In this document: piece after piece, positions 46,401-51,355 of the stretch
Position numbering within the stretch: the stretch's first letter is position 1
Layout: each line of letters begins with the position of its first letter
DNA from: a virus
Virus record (IMG/VR): IMGVR_UViG_3300025785_000023
Span: 1 to 51,355 of that record
Length of the DNA: 51,355 nt
Reading direction: 5' to 3' (one strand)
Position numbers and translations under genes: made by a program
The notes under the pieces: generated by a model
Seen by the model: the letters and a program-made list of their open reading frames with translations, nothing else
Databases searched by the model: none
What the model was told of the DNA's origin: nothing

Positions 46401-49207
46401 ATACTTACGCTAACGTTACTATACATGGAACAGGAACAGGCGCAAGTGCAGTAGCAATTATTAATAATGGGTTAGTTCGTAGTTTAAACACCTATATTAA
46501 ATTTGATCGTTATAGTTATTTCAATAATATTCAAGATTGGGCAGCAAATACTGCATATAATATTGACAATGTTATTGTATATGCAGCGCGTCCGTATCGT
46601 GTTATAACTGCGCATACAAGTACTACTACATTTGATTATCCTAAGTTCTTGCCACTTGTTGTTAAAGTATGGTATCCATTCACAGAATATGCACTTGATG
46701 ATATTGTAATTTACAAGAACACCAGTTATAAATCAATAGCACCATTCACTAGTGATGAGTTGTTTGATACTAACAACTTGGTTGTTTATAATGGATTGTG
46801 GTTAGATAATGCTGCTGACCGTGTTTGGGCATATTATAGTCCAACAGTTGGCATGGCTGGTCGTGATTTAGCCCAAGTTATGATTGGTATGGAATACAGT
46901 GGTGTTGGTATTAAAGGACCAGATTTTAAACAATCACCTTATTATGATATCAATAACTTTGATAGCATACCATATGACTATATTACCAAAGATGTTGAAA
47001 ATGTGCTTGATGTATATGGTTCGCAATCTGAAGATACCTATATACGCAGCAATTTTACTGATTCTGGTTTAGGTTTTAGACCAGAAGATATTGATATAAA
47101 TGGTGGTAAATTTGTAGATCAATATAGCACTCATTCGCCGGAAGAATTTATTCCTGGTATCATGTACGATACTTTAGATATTAAAGTGCGAACACTGCCA
47201 GTTAGTGATGGTGCTGCTGAGTTAAAGATTTTCACCGTTAATTACAATAATATCAACTCTTTTAGCTTTGATTCTGCTGCAACAGGTGTTACATGGCCAA
47301 TTGGTGGTATTGAAAAATTCTTTATCATTGACAGTGTTAAAAAATCACCTATTGCTGAAGGATTGGATTATACAGTTAATTGGCAAAATAAAACAATTAA
47401 TGTAAATTATACTCCTACACGTGGTACATATTGGTATGTTGTAATGTGGGGTAGTACTGGCAAGAGTCCAGTGTTTGACCAAGATTACGTGGCAGATGGT
47501 GTTCAAACTGATTTTGATATCGCTGACAATGTATTAACTGCAGTAGAGCAAGCATATGTCAAATTAAATGGACAAAGTGTAAGCAATTGGACACTTGTTA
47601 ATAAAATATTAGATGGAAAAAATATACTGGCGGTTCGATTTAATACAGCACCGAGTGCAGGCAGCTATATTCAAGTTCATCTATACAATTTTGCTATTGG
47701 TCAGAGAGCATACGGTGAAGTATATGAACAAACCTTTAATATAAGTGCAGTAAATTATCCAACTGGTTATAACTTTACGCTTACTAATCCAGAAGAGTAT
47801 ATACAGCCAATTAGTGCTTATGCAATTGTGCGATTAAACGGCAGTGATTTGGTTCCTCCGCAACAAAGTTATTATACAGGAGATGCAACAACTACTGCAT
47901 TTAGTATGACAACTTCATGGAAAACTAATATTGCTGGATTGCAAGACGGTGAAATAATTGTTACTGTCAATGGCAAAACCGCAATTAAAAATATAGATTA
48001 TACCATATATCATGATCCTGCAAACCTAGTAATGCCAGTTATTAACTTTACTGTTGCTCCTAATTTAGGAAGCAAAATTGTAATTAGTGATAGCAATTAT
48101 AGTGACTTTAAGATATATGATGGCAATCAACTTTGGTTAAATCCATCACTTATTGTTCCAACAGGCAGTATATTAACTGTTCTTACTCAAGGCAATCATG
48201 ATGTAAATGCACAATATACTAAATTGTTTAGCGGCTCTAGCGCAAATTCAAACTTTGTTGATGATGGTTTGGATAGCTTTGGATTTGATAGTTTAGGTTT
48301 TGATGCTGAATTAAATAATATCCTTTCTGGAAATATAAATTATAATCTGCCATATCCTGTCAGTGATATTAATAATATATACGTAACGTTTAAGGCTCTA
48401 CCTACTTCAAGTGGCGGTTTGACTCTTATTCCATATCAGGATTTTATATTAACTACACCTACAACTTTGACTTTAAGTGGTAATTTACAAATCAATCCTA
48501 ATAGTACAATTATCGTGCGTATATTTGGTCAAAACATTCGAGAAATAGCAATTGAATATCGCATTTTTAAAGATATTCAAGATGTTACTAGATATTATGC
48601 AATTAGACCAAGTAGAAGTACTACACTTGTACGAGACCTTAATCCTATAGACCATTGGATTTATTGTGAATCTGTTGCTAATTTACAAAGTCCTGATCCA
48701 AATACTAATACACCTGGTATTGTAATAATTGATGGCGAACGAATTGTATATTCAGTAGTTGATGTAATCAATAACCGTTTGGGTGGTTTGCGTCGTGGTA
48801 CAGCAGGTACAGGAGCGGCTATTCATCAAAGTGGAACTCGTATTGTAGATAGCAGTAGTACTTTGGAAATACCAAATAGTCGTGATATACTTGTTACAGT
48901 GCCTGATTATACAAACGTTCAAAATTATTCAAACAGCAAAATATACATTAGAAATTCTGTTGTATCATATAATGGAAAATTGTATCAGTCAATTAACCAA
49001 ACAGTAGGAAACTTACCAACTGATAACACACATTGGAAATTGGTCGATAACTTTAATCAAGGTCCAACTTACTTGAATAATCAATATAATGCAAGTATTC
49101 TTATCAATCCTGGTCAAAATTTCAAACAAGGTAAATTTTTTACTAATATTGGTGAAAGTTTTCAAGTAAGTAATACTCAACAAGCAACTTTTATTAGGCA
49201 AGCATAA
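34412..49207 (+). CDS. Giant baseplate/tail protein in the gp7 position (4931 aa)
   Basis: One unbroken frame of 4931 codons following gp6, where T4 has gp7 (1032 residues). The N-terminus (FLNTTLDPLIQEPALKKVYG, then DYYIAENDSYSQFYQLEPGT and FQQYYWAPKGPY) resembles large structural proteins of marine T4-like phages. In order it has a cupredoxin-like segment (residues 195-262) and Thr/Gly-rich repeats (675-1003). A conserved FFDTDRPHSHPWEMLGF with WWENRYGPAPY follows near 1640. Then come an FG-GAP propeller (2564-3283), several Trp/Tyr-rich carbohydrate-binding-like modules and a final GERIVYSVVD region. The stop overlaps the next ATG. A baseplate or side-fibre scaffold that contacts the cell surface is the best guess; direct gp7 homology is not shown. 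Confidence 0.8.
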   Translation: MAKRKSSNFLPSVFQTLSNKRFLNTTLDPLIQEPALKKVYGYIGQQDQSPVFQSSDYYIAENDSYSQFYQLEPGTVIKKQDINSNTYKVSNVYNYLDFLNQIVADGGINNDHQRLFSNRYYSYNGFVDLDKLTNFQQYYWAPKGPYTIDVTAAGIPTSETFYFHRISYTANNQNELQSAAIGRSGYNVDGYTNENNPTITLKRGGTYTFNINQGGHKFWIQTEIGTSGVSNVQSNISTRDVLGVTNNGADYGTITFTVPLSTAQDDLITLPSIQNIDMVVTDFSYNDLQGINYDNFIQYNALDGVRAFDTKIIYLTQSNTIYQISVQSDRTIKLTDIGITWGNSYKCFVNQGDVYGHTFVYKDSFGAFHPFPTLSAPLNVLYYVDADNELIYGTIQLVDPDPVSLLNVNDIIGRDQYTSPNGIQFTSGLKIRFTGYVTPTSYANKEYIVEGVGKSIQLIDYSTLVTPEVINENLGDLFGTDPAFDDGGFSGTSNSPEQKDYITINRASMDGNSWSRNNRWFHRDVLQYSADKTGQVWTFDSNQQAKRPIVEFLPNLKLYNYGTNYAGSVDLIDSVTTDALATVEGQNSYALQTNGVFNSDGIQLLNGNTILFINDVNPVVRNTIYRVQTVQPRALSENPSQSSVYAYSPYGTNVIYPTLASQLFIGQAVSLGQQVTTTTAATVAGSTNINVTGSIGLAVGQTINATSINTGVTVTSITPLATSSTTATTVISTNTISVSNSAFVTTTATIVAANYNITVASATSIVLGQTVLGTGIPAGTFVTAINGTTITMSQPATANGSSISVSFTQIAISQAVFGAGIPSNTIVTAISGTTVTLNNTATASASGVSVTFSGTIVTISSPAIGTVASETISFIDPLSSPWVSKAIPPNTTITGINTVNNSVTISNNLTADLTVTNPISSYSQLLTTTSGSNVITLPTVNAGGIVVGQTVTGPTDPYFVNPPLDTGTVYKVTGIVSVANTTTIFLSSNAINTNSAVLTFSGLDKYTQLNFTNSVDQIHLVPVQTVNDGDNIVAMLGEVNQGNVFYYNNSNWQLAQIRNSRPQFPLFDIIDKDNFSLGDQTIYPSSDFAGSKLFGYSIGASTNTRDTVLGFPIVRSSVGNIGDIVFQNYYNTDIFNFNQNLTDHVYNVNYGFAAVINGWKNYSFANGWQVVSDKSKQYITKTFNATQITKNNFDLAVKYNHSYYENNLFVYVNNVLQSLSNYALQTNDKTSVLVFNNDLAIDDRLFVKINANSSMYKETYTMPRNLTNNSENTEFSTITLGQIRNHLIEIGHNSLDLVGEPAGTNNFRDINFNQIGGKLLQHSASLRPASLMFANNDVDPIRAIQFASDSYQVFKNQLLDYINNHQFPNPTDYRACLDSVLSEFSKNSNVNSNFYYSDMVAGGSNYIYNSYTVANTTYRNYNLVNSYTTQPYNLNNQEVKGYNAVLVYLNSTLLVYGIDYSISQNTITLLPSLTVARNDILNVYEYSSTKGCGVPATPTKLGIYPKFKPEIILDDTYVTPTNVIIGHDGSITVAYGDYRDNILLEFEKRVYNNIFVDYQNNSDYDINSVAPGAFRITDYSFSEWTQLLSASYLTWSSQNNIDIFTNNTISNNPFSYNYSTGLDKVFGQNIPGYWRGVYQYFFDTDRPHSHPWEMLGFVQAPSWWENRYGPAPYSSENKVLWSDLELGLVYNGNPNASYVNFRYARPGLSKIIPVDDHGNLLSPLQCIVSNFDTATSSNAWRVGDQSPQETAWRRSSSYPFAIQIAWCLAKPAEYCALKYNTRDLVYNSKLNQIINVKGNNRAFDYSITNDSQYIPGINVWLRELLINNNLDPQKNWVDIANNSTFNLVYKMSGYTDKSYLTIVADQVSPQSNNVSVLIPQENYQIKVTKSAPVARAIYSAVIVQKVTGGYQVSGFDKARPYFLIVPSRVTPNNYGITVGSKSAVIYNDSESSVSSYPYGSIFATSQQVVDFLVSYGRYLTSQGFIFNGVLADNKTTSDWVLAAKEFLFFDQQEWGDNTIIGLTPAGTTINFVSPYGMVDQITNDHNYTKVIDSDNTTLTGKDYRVYRDDNSFSIELKNAQKGIHLLDIAIIQYEHSIIFDNQTVFADILYDEQVGSRQFRLRLDGVKTNDWNGSLYAPGFFVNVSDIPQWVSYTDYYTGDIVLFKNQYYAAQNFIPGTSKFVAADWYQINGKLLSKELIPNMASGAAQFANFYNPDTADLNSAADILSKHSTGFQPRQYFTDLGLDITSQYKFYLGMINQKGTQAVLNAFLRNQQKRIDSDITISEQWAIKLGNYGGTSNFDKLEFSIGNAAAINSQYLFEFINESDTRTTEHNTVKPSDLLIAPKNYKTNIFAANESQKQIVPFAGPVKTSEVTATVYDINKIYNISGINSIMGESSKIWIAADGANQWGVYRLSQPGNVFVINVSQSSPTELLFTTSTAHNFSQYDYVMLKNAKITAASTSTGVLDLSGFYRISAVTANTFKVKIVGNTTVASGKLNALVFKLVNVRFTNVSDFTNFTPVRGWTTNEIVYIDNGPSGYEVKQNIDVWKLNEVRSPVFTAPSDNFGSSVRINDTQGFAVVGASTKGGTGKVFAYGKTSYNSWQELGVLVPDSRDKLFGNVVDINNNNIATIGAPGNNKGAVYVATVNSQSLALNQIIHYDNLYAISAPRTTSNGYILLSNVYPIQNTANAIAMASYSLANFANGMTVVGNGIPANTKIANISYGLQYNKIGLTNNANISPGEIITIYPTLTPNSSFGSSVCTSADGNWMFVGEPVSQRVFVYKYQNITQDISYRFGDGSSTTFALPATATGINLGSRDISVYANLSLLVPDLDYIKTPNQDSITFYNAPSSQTSLRIVYQSYFKEVNQIVTDDPEASGFGSSVSCTADGRQLVVGALTSNATLDTTYPNAGKVYIYERTVENFAPNGFTSSFTLSNAFANSTTITTPYVVTNPSVTVDGYPVSSTMNYATNTIVLANIPAPDATVSVETNQFVVTKIATTDIGQKNSNLGQTVKISSNDCAVYSGAPGWNQGTTQNGAVFRWVNVPRQYGVATGTNTNVSMTAGWQMRINDWLVTFTGGNAAQCVKDINLWAVPGVTASLTASGAVQITSDSHLAFNKIRLRNEIGDPLNAMGIISWQFSQKLFAPVLQDTSRFGETIALSPNGNTLVVGATLSNTKLTTVFDSGTTRIDAGTIRFIDTVYRSGSAHVYEYQPSATETANDMGSFIYGTLLNSNNPATLDRYATGIDISDNFVLITSPHSNVLNTPTGALYAFYNKNSSPIWNTIRSENEKYDSRLVERIYIYDSVKSKLIADLPVIDLIHNQLPINAESYIDYTTNYDPAVYSNVPTTVSFAYDKKNNWGSEHVGKLWWDTNSIKYYDNSQGSTLENFTNWGLAFPASTVAVYEWVESDLLPKDWATRYPLNQPLYTINDVYSTKVIVDNATGLTVTKYYFWVRNSTRVSADSNRPSAFEIQTAIANPRVSNEPFAAVINSSAIAIYNAQSLITSSTNLVVEYKNITKPQLTHSEWTMFDDGTDLGIAVEFINKLNDSLTGQDSSGRIVPDPMLPIGQKYGMSIRPRQSLFNDQYTARKLYIEEINSICQKYPMVFTRGDAVNALNNFDPIPTSDMYKNSVANITELGYLDKNTYKAGDIVLVLSDSTTYNSGWSLYQLNVAFPNTRTWNIYQVQKYNVNNYWSYADWYSADYSSDNPITHIINSEAELRNLSLNVNDIIYIKNSTNNGWKIVIVRNTSLELLAQQNATIQFNSKLYSLADSGQGFEGSSLEATGFATDSSLEFSIVFKTIQNLLLTNEYRTEFKTVIKLMIDTVATQHLQTDWLMKTSLIDIYHRVRGLDALPVYLPQPESIVVDFFNEVKPFHTKLKQYIAKYDNSNNLDYAYTSLTDFDLQPYYNNFSKSYRSPQLNNPLDTTILSTQSVYQPWIANHGYSASRVDVINSGTGYTGATTVTIDGDGTGATAKVYIQNTGVLEILVTNGGVGYTYANVTIHGTGTGASAVAIINNGLVRSLNTYIKFDRYSYFNNIQDWAANTAYNIDNVIVYAARPYRVITAHTSTTTFDYPKFLPLVVKVWYPFTEYALDDIVIYKNTSYKSIAPFTSDELFDTNNLVVYNGLWLDNAADRVWAYYSPTVGMAGRDLAQVMIGMEYSGVGIKGPDFKQSPYYDINNFDSIPYDYITKDVENVLDVYGSQSEDTYIRSNFTDSGLGFRPEDIDINGGKFVDQYSTHSPEEFIPGIMYDTLDIKVRTLPVSDGAAELKIFTVNYNNINSFSFDSAATGVTWPIGGIEKFFIIDSVKKSPIAEGLDYTVNWQNKTINVNYTPTRGTYWYVVMWGSTGKSPVFDQDYVADGVQTDFDIADNVLTAVEQAYVKLNGQSVSNWTLVNKILDGKNILAVRFNTAPSAGSYIQVHLYNFAIGQRAYGEVYEQTFNISAVNYPTGYNFTLTNPEEYIQPISAYAIVRLNGSDLVPPQQSYYTGDATTTAFSMTTSWKTNIAGLQDGEIIVTVNGKTAIKNIDYTIYHDPANLVMPVINFTVAPNLGSKIVISDSNYSDFKIYDGNQLWLNPSLIVPTGSILTVLTQGNHDVNAQYTKLFSGSSANSNFVDDGLDSFGFDSLGFDAELNNILSGNINYNLPYPVSDINNIYVTFKALPTSSGGLTLIPYQDFILTTPTTLTLSGNLQINPNSTIIVRIFGQNIREIAIEYRIFKDIQDVTRYYAIRPSRSTTLVRDLNPIDHWIYCESVANLQSPDPNTNTPGIVIIDGERIVYSVVDVINNRLGGLRRGTAGTGAAIHQSGTRIVDSSSTLEIPNSRDILVTVPDYTNVQNYSNSKIYIRNSVVSYNGKLYQSINQTVGNLPTDNTHWKLVDNFNQGPTYLNNQYNASILINPGQNFKQGKFFTNIGESFQVSNTQQATFIRQA
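34994..35200 (+). other. Cupredoxin-like segment in the giant protein
   Basis: Residues about 195-262: ITLKRGGTYTFNINQGGHKF with WIQTEIG, then GVTNNGADYGTITFTVP. This is the strand pattern of small cupredoxin-like beta-sandwich domains often repeated in marine surface proteins. The full copper-ligand set is not evident, so it is probably structural. Confidence 0.45.
36430..37420 (+). repeat. Thr/Gly-rich tandem repeats in the giant protein
   Basis: Residues about 675-1003 contain repeats of the form LGQTVLGTGIPAGTFVTAI then NGTTITMSQPATA, with at least three recognisable copies (VFGAGIPSNTIVTAISGTTV is another). A further copy occurs near 42525-42660 (VVGNGIPANTKIANI). Such repeats form beta-rich rods or stalks in fibres and adhesins. 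Confidence 0.6.
40850..40980 (+). other. Carbohydrate-binding-like module in the giant protein
   Basis: WVSYTDYYTGDIVLFKNQYY followed by AAQNFIPG and AADWYQI fits the CBM5/12-like pattern: aromatic, Y-x-x-GD-V-x-Y/F, then Y-A and a terminal W. Similar modules appear near 45320-45420, 46534-46800 and 48922-49050. Confidence 0.45.
42101..44260 (+). repeat. Seven FG-GAP-like repeats, probable beta-propeller
   Basis: Residues about 2564-3283 hold seven units with the pattern FGSSV, a strand, then VVGA/VGE/TSP, and G-KVFAY or VYIYE. Starts are DNFGSSV, KLFGNVV, SSFGSSV, SGFGSSV, SNLGQTV, SRFGETI and DRYATGI. Seven such units are what an integrin-alpha-type propeller needs. Inserts (GDGSSTTFALP-type beta domains) lie inside units three, four and five. 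Confidence 0.65.
46246..46486 (+). repeat. Two Gly-rich GTGATA-type repeats in the giant protein
   Basis: VINSGTGYTGATTVTIDGDG with GTGATAKV, then VTNGGVGYTYANVTIHGTG with GTGASAVA. This is a repeat seen in many phage and bacterial surface proteins. Confidence 0.6.
46534..46830 (+). other. Tandem carbohydrate-binding-like modules in the giant protein
   Basis: Two adjacent copies: WAANTAYNIDNVIVYAARPY with a following YRV, and VWYPFTEYALDDIVIYKNTS with YKSIAPF. Both fit the aromatic CBM5/12-like pattern seen at 40850-40980 and at 48922-49050 (SVVSYNGKLYQS, then HWKLV). Confidence 0.45.
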
Positions 49208-49890
49208 TGAATAATAGCACCGTAAATAAACCAATAAATAACACTACAGAAAACGCAGGAAAAACAAAGATGACCAAACCTAATGAACAATCAGGTATTT
49301 TATTGCAAGGACACATAAAAATACATGACCCAAAAACAGGAGAGGTATTTGTTAATAAACGCAACGCAATTCATTATGAAAATTTCTCATTGTCTCTTGC
49401 ACAGGCAATGAGCAATAATCAACAAGGTTGGATTAGTGAAATGGCATTTGGAAATGGCGGAACATCCGTTGATCCTACTGGTGTTATAACTTATCTTCCA
49501 ACTAATACAAGTGGTAGCAACAGTTCGCTTTATAATCAAACTTATTACAAGGTAGTTGATCCTAATTCAATCTACAATCTTGATCCAACACGCAATAAAA
49601 TTGAAATTCGTCACACTACCGGCACTGTGTATAGTGATATCTTTATTACTTGTACGCTAGATTATGGCGAACCAAATGGACAGCAGGCATTCGATAATAC
49701 TACTAATTTAAATGATTCATTTGTTTTTGATGAACTTGGATTGAAAGCATGGAATGGCAATAGCGTAGATGCTGGTAATTTAATTACTCATGTTATTTTT
49801 CATCCAATTCAGAAAAGTTTAAATCGTCTTATCCAAGTTGATTATACAGTGCGTGTGCAAACTTTAACCAACCTAACATCACAGGTATAA
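49207..49890 (+). CDS. Virion structural protein following the giant gene (gp8 position)
   Basis: A 227-residue protein. The folded part starts near residue 28 with ILLQGHIKIHDPKTGEVFVN and KRNAIHYENFSLSLAQAM. A similar pattern occurs in structural proteins of marine T4-like phages near the baseplate genes. The C-terminus is strand-rich (LITHVIFHPI, RLIQVDYTVRVQ). The ATG at 49207 overlaps the previous stop (TAATG). An ATG at 49270, with AGGAAA nine bases upstream, is an alternative that omits the unstructured first 21 residues. In T4 this place holds gp8, but homology is not shown. Confidence 0.6.
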   Translation: MNNSTVNKPINNTTENAGKTKMTKPNEQSGILLQGHIKIHDPKTGEVFVNKRNAIHYENFSLSLAQAMSNNQQGWISEMAFGNGGTSVDPTGVITYLPTNTSGSNSSLYNQTYYKVVDPNSIYNLDPTRNKIEIRHTTGTVYSDIFITCTLDYGEPNGQQAFDNTTNLNDSFVFDELGLKAWNGNSVDAGNLITHVIFHPIQKSLNRLIQVDYTVRVQTLTNLTSQV

Positions 49891-49893
49891 CCA

Positions 49894-50847
49894 ATGACAT
49901 TTTACATTAATCATACCAACTCAACACCATTGGCAACAATACAAGACGGTACAACTAATACTACCGCTACAAGTATTACTCTTATTGGAAAAAATTTCCC
50001 AACATATGGTTCATTGTTAAATCAAAATTTAGTAAGCATGTTAGAGAATTTTTCTAACACAACTAGTCCAAATAATGCTCTCATCGGCCAACTATGGTAT
50101 GACAGCGGAAACAATCTATTAAAATATTATAGAGGCGGCAACACAGCGTCATATTGGCAAGATTTACCAAATATTCTTTTCAGTAGCACACTGCCATCCA
50201 ATCCTCAACAAAATGATTTGTGGTGGGATAGTACTAACCAACAGTTGAAATTTTTTGATCAGTTAAATTGGATTACAATTGGTCCGCTTACATCATATGA
50301 TGGTTTAAATCGTGTCAGTGGAACTAATAGTTTTATTGTGCAGATTGGTGGTAATAATAATTTTATTGTTGATCCTTATGGACGTGTAAGTGCGCCATAT
50401 AATCCTGTGTTGCAGCTTATTGGTGCTACGGGTGCTACTACAAGTAGTGGATTAAATTCACCAAATACTATAACCAATACTGCGCCATCGTTGAATACTG
50501 GAAGTTGTTTTAATACGACTACAGGACAATTTACATGCCCTATTGCTGGAATTTATCAAGTAGGTGCAAGTTTATCTACTATTGGAAATCCTTCAAGTCC
50601 AAATAATCAAATTAATACTACGCTTAAATGGTGGAAGAATCAAGCAGATTCAGGTATCTTAGCATCAGTAATCAGTGAAAACGTTGTTACAAGTGGTGGA
50701 GGCAGTGTTTCTTCCAAAATTCCACTTACCGCTAGCGGATATTTGCAATGTAATGCAGGCGATACTTTACAATGTGTATGGGTTGGTGACCAAAATGACC
50801 AAATCGATAACAATACTGTAAATGTAAGCATTAGATTAGTATCATAA
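49894..50847 (+). CDS. Tail fibre protein with C1q-like C-terminal domain
   Basis: A 317-residue protein. The first 95 residues (SITLIGKNFPTYGSLLNQNL, then LENFSN and GQLWYD) form an attachment domain, shared with the next gene. The middle has a second short GQ/DLWWDSTNQQLKFFD unit. The C-terminal 150 residues (FNTTTGQFTCPIAGIYQVGA and a final NTVNVSIRLVS) fit a C1q/TNF-like jelly-roll, which often trimerises and binds receptors. It is probably a short fibre acting in host recognition. Confidence 0.7.
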   Translation: MTFYINHTNSTPLATIQDGTTNTTATSITLIGKNFPTYGSLLNQNLVSMLENFSNTTSPNNALIGQLWYDSGNNLLKYYRGGNTASYWQDLPNILFSSTLPSNPQQNDLWWDSTNQQLKFFDQLNWITIGPLTSYDGLNRVSGTNSFIVQIGGNNNFIVDPYGRVSAPYNPVLQLIGATGATTSSGLNSPNTITNTAPSLNTGSCFNTTTGQFTCPIAGIYQVGASLSTIGNPSSPNNQINTTLKWWKNQADSGILASVISENVVTSGGGSVSSKIPLTASGYLQCNAGDTLQCVWVGDQNDQIDNNTVNVSIRLVS

Positions 50848-50850
50848 ACC

Positions 50851-50858
50851 CATAAATA
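50851..50858 (+). promoter_or_regulatory. Late-type promoter for the last fibre gene
   Basis: CATAAATA starts four bases after the stop of the preceding gene and ends 18 bases before the ATG at 50877. It lies inside a possible hairpin, CCCATAAA-TAC-TTTGTGGG (50849-50867). GGGAAG follows as binding site. Confidence 0.55.
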
Positions 50859-50876
50859 CTTTGTGGGAAGTGCGCA

Positions 50877-51355
50877 ATGGCATCGTATGTAGTTAATAAA
50901 TATAATGGTTCGCAGCTAGCAATCGTAGCAGATGGAACCGCCAATACAAGTGCAACAAGCTTGACATTAATTGGTCACAGTTTAACAAACTATGGCACGG
51001 CACTTAATGAAAATTTTGTATATCTATTAGAAAATTTTAGTAACTCTGCTGGCAATTATCCGCTTAATCCGCTACAAGGTCAGCTTTGGTGGGACAATAC
51101 ATACAAATACCTAAACGTATATGATGGCACAACTTGGCGCACAGTGTATGGCGCATTATCAAGTTTAACTGTCAATACTTCGGTTGCATTTACCAGTATT
51201 ACAACTACTAATGGCGGTCAAGTAAGCGGTTATTTAACTGGCGCTATTGGTGCTAACACTGCAAATAGCGGTGTTTTTACAACGGTAACTGCTTCAACGG
51301 TAGCTGCTGCTACAGTAAATGCGGGTACAATTGGCAATAGCGGTGCAACATTAAC
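50877..51355 (+). CDS. Tail fibre protein, paralogue of the preceding gene (3' end missing)
   Basis: The gene starts at the ATG at 50877 and is open to the window end (159 codons). Its first 95 residues repeat the N-terminal domain of the previous protein: SLTLIGHSLTNYGTALNENF, LENFSN and GQLWWD, then VYDGTTW. After that it becomes Thr/Ala-rich with short repeats (FTTVTAST, VNAGTIGNSG), typical of a fibre shaft. The receptor-binding end lies beyond the window. The shared N-terminus suggests duplication with exchange of tips. Confidence 0.75.
   Translation, partial: MASYVVNKYNGSQLAIVADGTANTSATSLTLIGHSLTNYGTALNENFVYLLENFSNSAGNYPLNPLQGQLWWDNTYKYLNVYDGTTWRTVYGALSSLTVNTSVAFTSITTTNGGQVSGYLTGAIGANTANSGVFTTVTASTVAAATVNAGTIGNSGATL

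Noticed and set aside
1-51355. CRISPR array, insertion sequence, integrase or attachment site
   Set aside because: No regular repeat-spacer pattern, transposase, recombinase or terminal inverted repeats were seen by eye.

Overview
This window is part of the genome of a T4-like myovirus (tailed phage with a contractile tail), most likely from an aquatic habitat. It carries recognisable relatives of T4 capsid genes (gp20, gp21, gp22, gp23), recombination genes (gp46, gp47), the late sigma factor gp55, and baseplate genes (gp48, gp53, gp5, gp25, gp6). It is AT-rich and tightly packed, and no integrase, ribosomal RNA or tRNA was seen. The oversized baseplate proteins recall marine T4-like phages of cyanobacteria and SAR11. 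A small DUF1127 gene at the left edge hints at a proteobacterial host, perhaps an alphaproteobacterium. The host is an inference only.

Layout. (1) 1-161 is the 5' end of a minus-strand virion gene. (2) 239-524 is a stand-alone DUF1127 gene with its own promoter, a possible operator and a bidirectional terminator. (3) 548-8902, minus strand, is the head module (gp23, gp22, gp21, acidic core protein, small conserved protein, gp20 portal) followed by a tape-measure protein. (4) 8952-10009, plus strand, is a gp26-like assembly protein whose C-terminal extension lies in the -1 frame behind a slippery run, resembling a tail-assembly-chaperone frameshift. (5) 10010-10417 is non-coding, GC-richer and rich in hairpins. 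(6) 10418-14472, minus strand, is a complete ABC importer (binding protein, ATPase, permease) followed by a 2OG-Fe(II)-oxygenase-like protein and a PP-loop ATP-pyrophosphatase-like protein. The order recalls bacterial tauABCD. (7) 14473-14648 is a structured leader below a late-type promoter. (8) 14649-22241, minus strand, holds SDR, nuclease, unknown protein, radical-SAM protein, gp46, a methyltransferase split by a frameshift, gp47 and gp55. (9) 22296-51355, plus strand, is the baseplate and fibre module: gp48, gp53, hub protein, gp5 spike with two putative peptidoglycan-degrading modules, gp25, gp6, a giant 4931-residue protein containing a seven-repeat FG-GAP propeller, a further structural protein and two related fibre proteins, the second cut by the window end.

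How it fits together. gp55 should direct transcription from NATAAATA elements, and matches lie 17-19 bases before portal, gp48-like, gp6 and a fibre gene. gp47 and gp55 instead have sigma70-like -10 boxes six bases before their ATGs. The most striking content is the phage-borne importer plus oxygenase operon. It could feed an infected cell a sulfonate or similar small nutrient, but the substrate cannot be read from sequence alone. Everything here was read by eye; no homology search, structure prediction or RNA folding was run.
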